Shown here: in pieces, positions 5,632 through 6,678 of the stretch
Layout: every line of letters starts with the position of its first letter
Position numbering within the stretch: position 1 is the first letter of the stretch
NCBI GenBank assembly: GCA_015904075.1
Contig: JABMDH010000064.1
Coordinates: 32,281 to 38,958, forward strand
DNA from: Nitrospira sp.
GTDB lineage: Bacteria > Nitrospirota > Nitrospiria > Nitrospirales > Nitrospiraceae
Length of the DNA stretch: 6,678 nucleotides
Direction of reading: 5' to 3'
Notes under the pieces: generated by a model
Seen by the model: only the letters and a program-made list of their open reading frames with translations
What the model was told of the DNA's origin: nothing
Databases searched by the model: none
Position numbers and translations under genes: made by a program

Positions 5632-6678
5632 TCACGACACTCCTTCTTGATGGACGGACAGGCCCTTTTCCGGAACCACAGATGTCTGCGAAGAATGGAC
5701 ACGCCGGGGTCGCTTCTGGTACTTCTCCACCGCCTTATTATGCTCAACCAGCGTAGCGGAAAACTGGTGGGTGCCGTCGTTCTTTGACACAAAATACAAA
5801 TCCGAAGTCGTAGTTGGATAGAGAGCCGCCCGGATTGAGCCCGCTCCCGGGCTGGCGATCGGACCAGGCGGCAGCCCCGCCCATCGATACGTGTTATAGG
5901 GACTGGGATGGGACAGATCTTTTTTTCGCAGATTGCCGTCGAAGTTCGGCAAACCATAGATCACGGTGGGGTCGCTTTGAAGAGGAATTCTTTTCTTGAG
6001 ACGATTATGAAAGACCGATGCGATATGAGGCCGTTCATCTCCCGCACCCGTCTCTTTTTCGATGACCGACGCCAGCGTCAAGACTTCATGCGCAGTGAGC
6101 TGCATCTCCTTCGCGCGCATCTGCCACTCCGAAGTTAAGACGTGCGCCAGCTGATCGACCATGGCTTTTATCACATCTTTTCCCGCTGTAGGACGCGGGA
6201 ATCGATAGGTGTCCGGATACAGATACCCCTCCACGCTCTCTCCAGGAACCCCTAGGGACTTGACGAAGGATTTGTCATGGGCGAGCCGAATGAACTCGGC
6301 CCTATCCGTAATGCGATGTTCCGCAAGGACATCGGCAATTTGGCTGATCGTATAGCCCTCCGGAATCGTCACAGAATGGAGCACAACACGGCCTGCTATC
6401 AGTTTGGAGAGGATCTCGGCCGGAGGCAGGGCGGCATGCAGCTCATATTCGCCGGGACGGATCTTTCGTTCAGCCTCCTGTTTTTTCCCCAGCCACATAA
6501 ATGCAGAACGGCTCTGGATCAACTGTTCCCGCTCAAGAATCTGCGCGACGTGTGAGAACGCCGCCCCTTCCGGAATCACCACGATCTTGCGAGTCATCGA
6601 CGCGTCTCCAGAGTCTTCTTCACCCTCGCCTCCAGTCCGCCGTCGAGCCACAGGCGCTGCGCGAGAACGGGCGGCGGC
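5632..6678 (-). CDS. mltG: Endolytic peptidoglycan transglycosylase MltG (5' end beyond window)
   Basis: MltG (YceG) is an inner-membrane lytic transglycosylase that cuts nascent glycan strands in the periplasm and is thought to act as a terminase for new peptidoglycan. Numbered from a GTG at 6651, the LysM-like part covers about 23-93 (VIPEGAAFSHVAQIL, then RPGEYEL). The catalytic domain covers about 95-310: VTIPEGYT, EGYLYPDTYRF (141-151), ASVIEKETG with catalytic Glu198, QSDPTVIYG (225-233), and YNTYRWAGLPPGPIASPG (252-269), followed by DGTHQFSATLVEHN (292-305). All the family's key segments are present. The frame stays open through another nine codons to the window edge. The usual N-terminal membrane segment is missing from the visible part, so the true start is almost certainly outside. 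The 25-30 residue C-terminal tail beyond EHNKAVEKY is basic and not a conserved element. It is the first visible gene of the mltG-deoC-deoB series. Confidence 0.93.
   Translation of the reverse strand, partial: AAARSRAAPVARRRTGGEGEEDSGDASMTRKIVVIPEGAAFSHVAQILEREQLIQSRSAFMWLGKKQEAERKIRPGEYELHAALPPAEILSKLIAGRVVLHSVTIPEGYTISQIADVLAEHRITDRAEFIRLAHDKSFVKSLGVPGESVEGYLYPDTYRFPRPTAGKDVIKAMVDQLAHVLTSEWQMRAKEMQLTAHEVLTLASVIEKETGAGDERPHIASVFHNRLKKRIPLQSDPTVIYGLPNFDGNLRKKDLSHPSPYNTYRWAGLPPGPIASPGAGSIRAALYPTTTSDLYFVSKNDGTHQFSATLVEHNKAVEKYQKRPRRVHSSQTSVVPEKGLSVHQEGVS
5640..5645 (-). promoter_or_regulatory. Strong ribosome binding site of deoC inside mltG
   Basis: AAGGAG on the minus strand, 8 nt before the deoC ATG at 5631. 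It lies within the last codons of mltG and, with the zero-base TGA/ATG junction, supports this start and coupled translation of the two genes. Confidence 0.7.

Overview
This 6.7 kb window carries seven recognisable genes or gene pieces. Six are on the minus strand; one response regulator is on the plus strand. Average GC is in the mid-50s. The mix of a molybdenum-cofactor gene, stand-alone receiver proteins and exported IPT/TIG and Ycf48-type propeller proteins suggests a Gram-negative environmental bacterium. A Nitrospira-like (Nitrospirota) genome is my best guess, but that is inference from gene style and no marker gene here proves it.

Minus strand, right to left. (1) mltG runs in from the right edge and encodes a septal/lateral peptidoglycan lytic transglycosylase. 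(2) deoC, deoxyribose-phosphate aldolase, starts at the base after the mltG stop and has a strong ribosome binding site. (3) A full-length phosphopentomutase (DeoB) family protein follows after 63 nt. On paper DeoB and DeoC are consecutive steps of deoxyribose catabolism, but this DeoB homologue has lost most of the family's metal ligands and a sugar-contacting Asp, so its activity is doubtful. (4) Just after it lies a 5' fragment of a RidA-family gene. About the first 30 codons are clearly recognisable, then the frame runs into the antisense of the response regulator and stops.

The plus-strand response regulator (3202-3654) converges on that ridA remnant, and its last codons are the antisense of ridA sequence, which marks a rearrangement breakpoint near 3615-3640. 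The receiver keeps its phosphorylation residues but has about 15 extra residues beside the phospho-acceptor Asp.

Divergent from the response regulator, a good sigma70-type promoter (TTGACT-18-TATAGT) drives a two-gene exported module. The first gene encodes a five-domain IPT/TIG protein whose only mature cysteines are three DG(S/T)CC pairs. The second, overlapping its stop codon by one base, encodes a seven-bladed Ycf48-like beta-propeller.

At the left edge, the first 44 codons of moaC (cPMP synthase, molybdenum cofactor synthesis) begin at a GTG at 132 behind a near-consensus promoter (TTGACC-18-TATAAT).

The most interesting items are the degenerate DeoB, the ridA remnant and breakpoint, the receiver insertion, and the repeated vicinal dicysteine motif. 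I saw no tRNA, rRNA, CRISPR array, insertion sequence or convincing rho-independent terminator.
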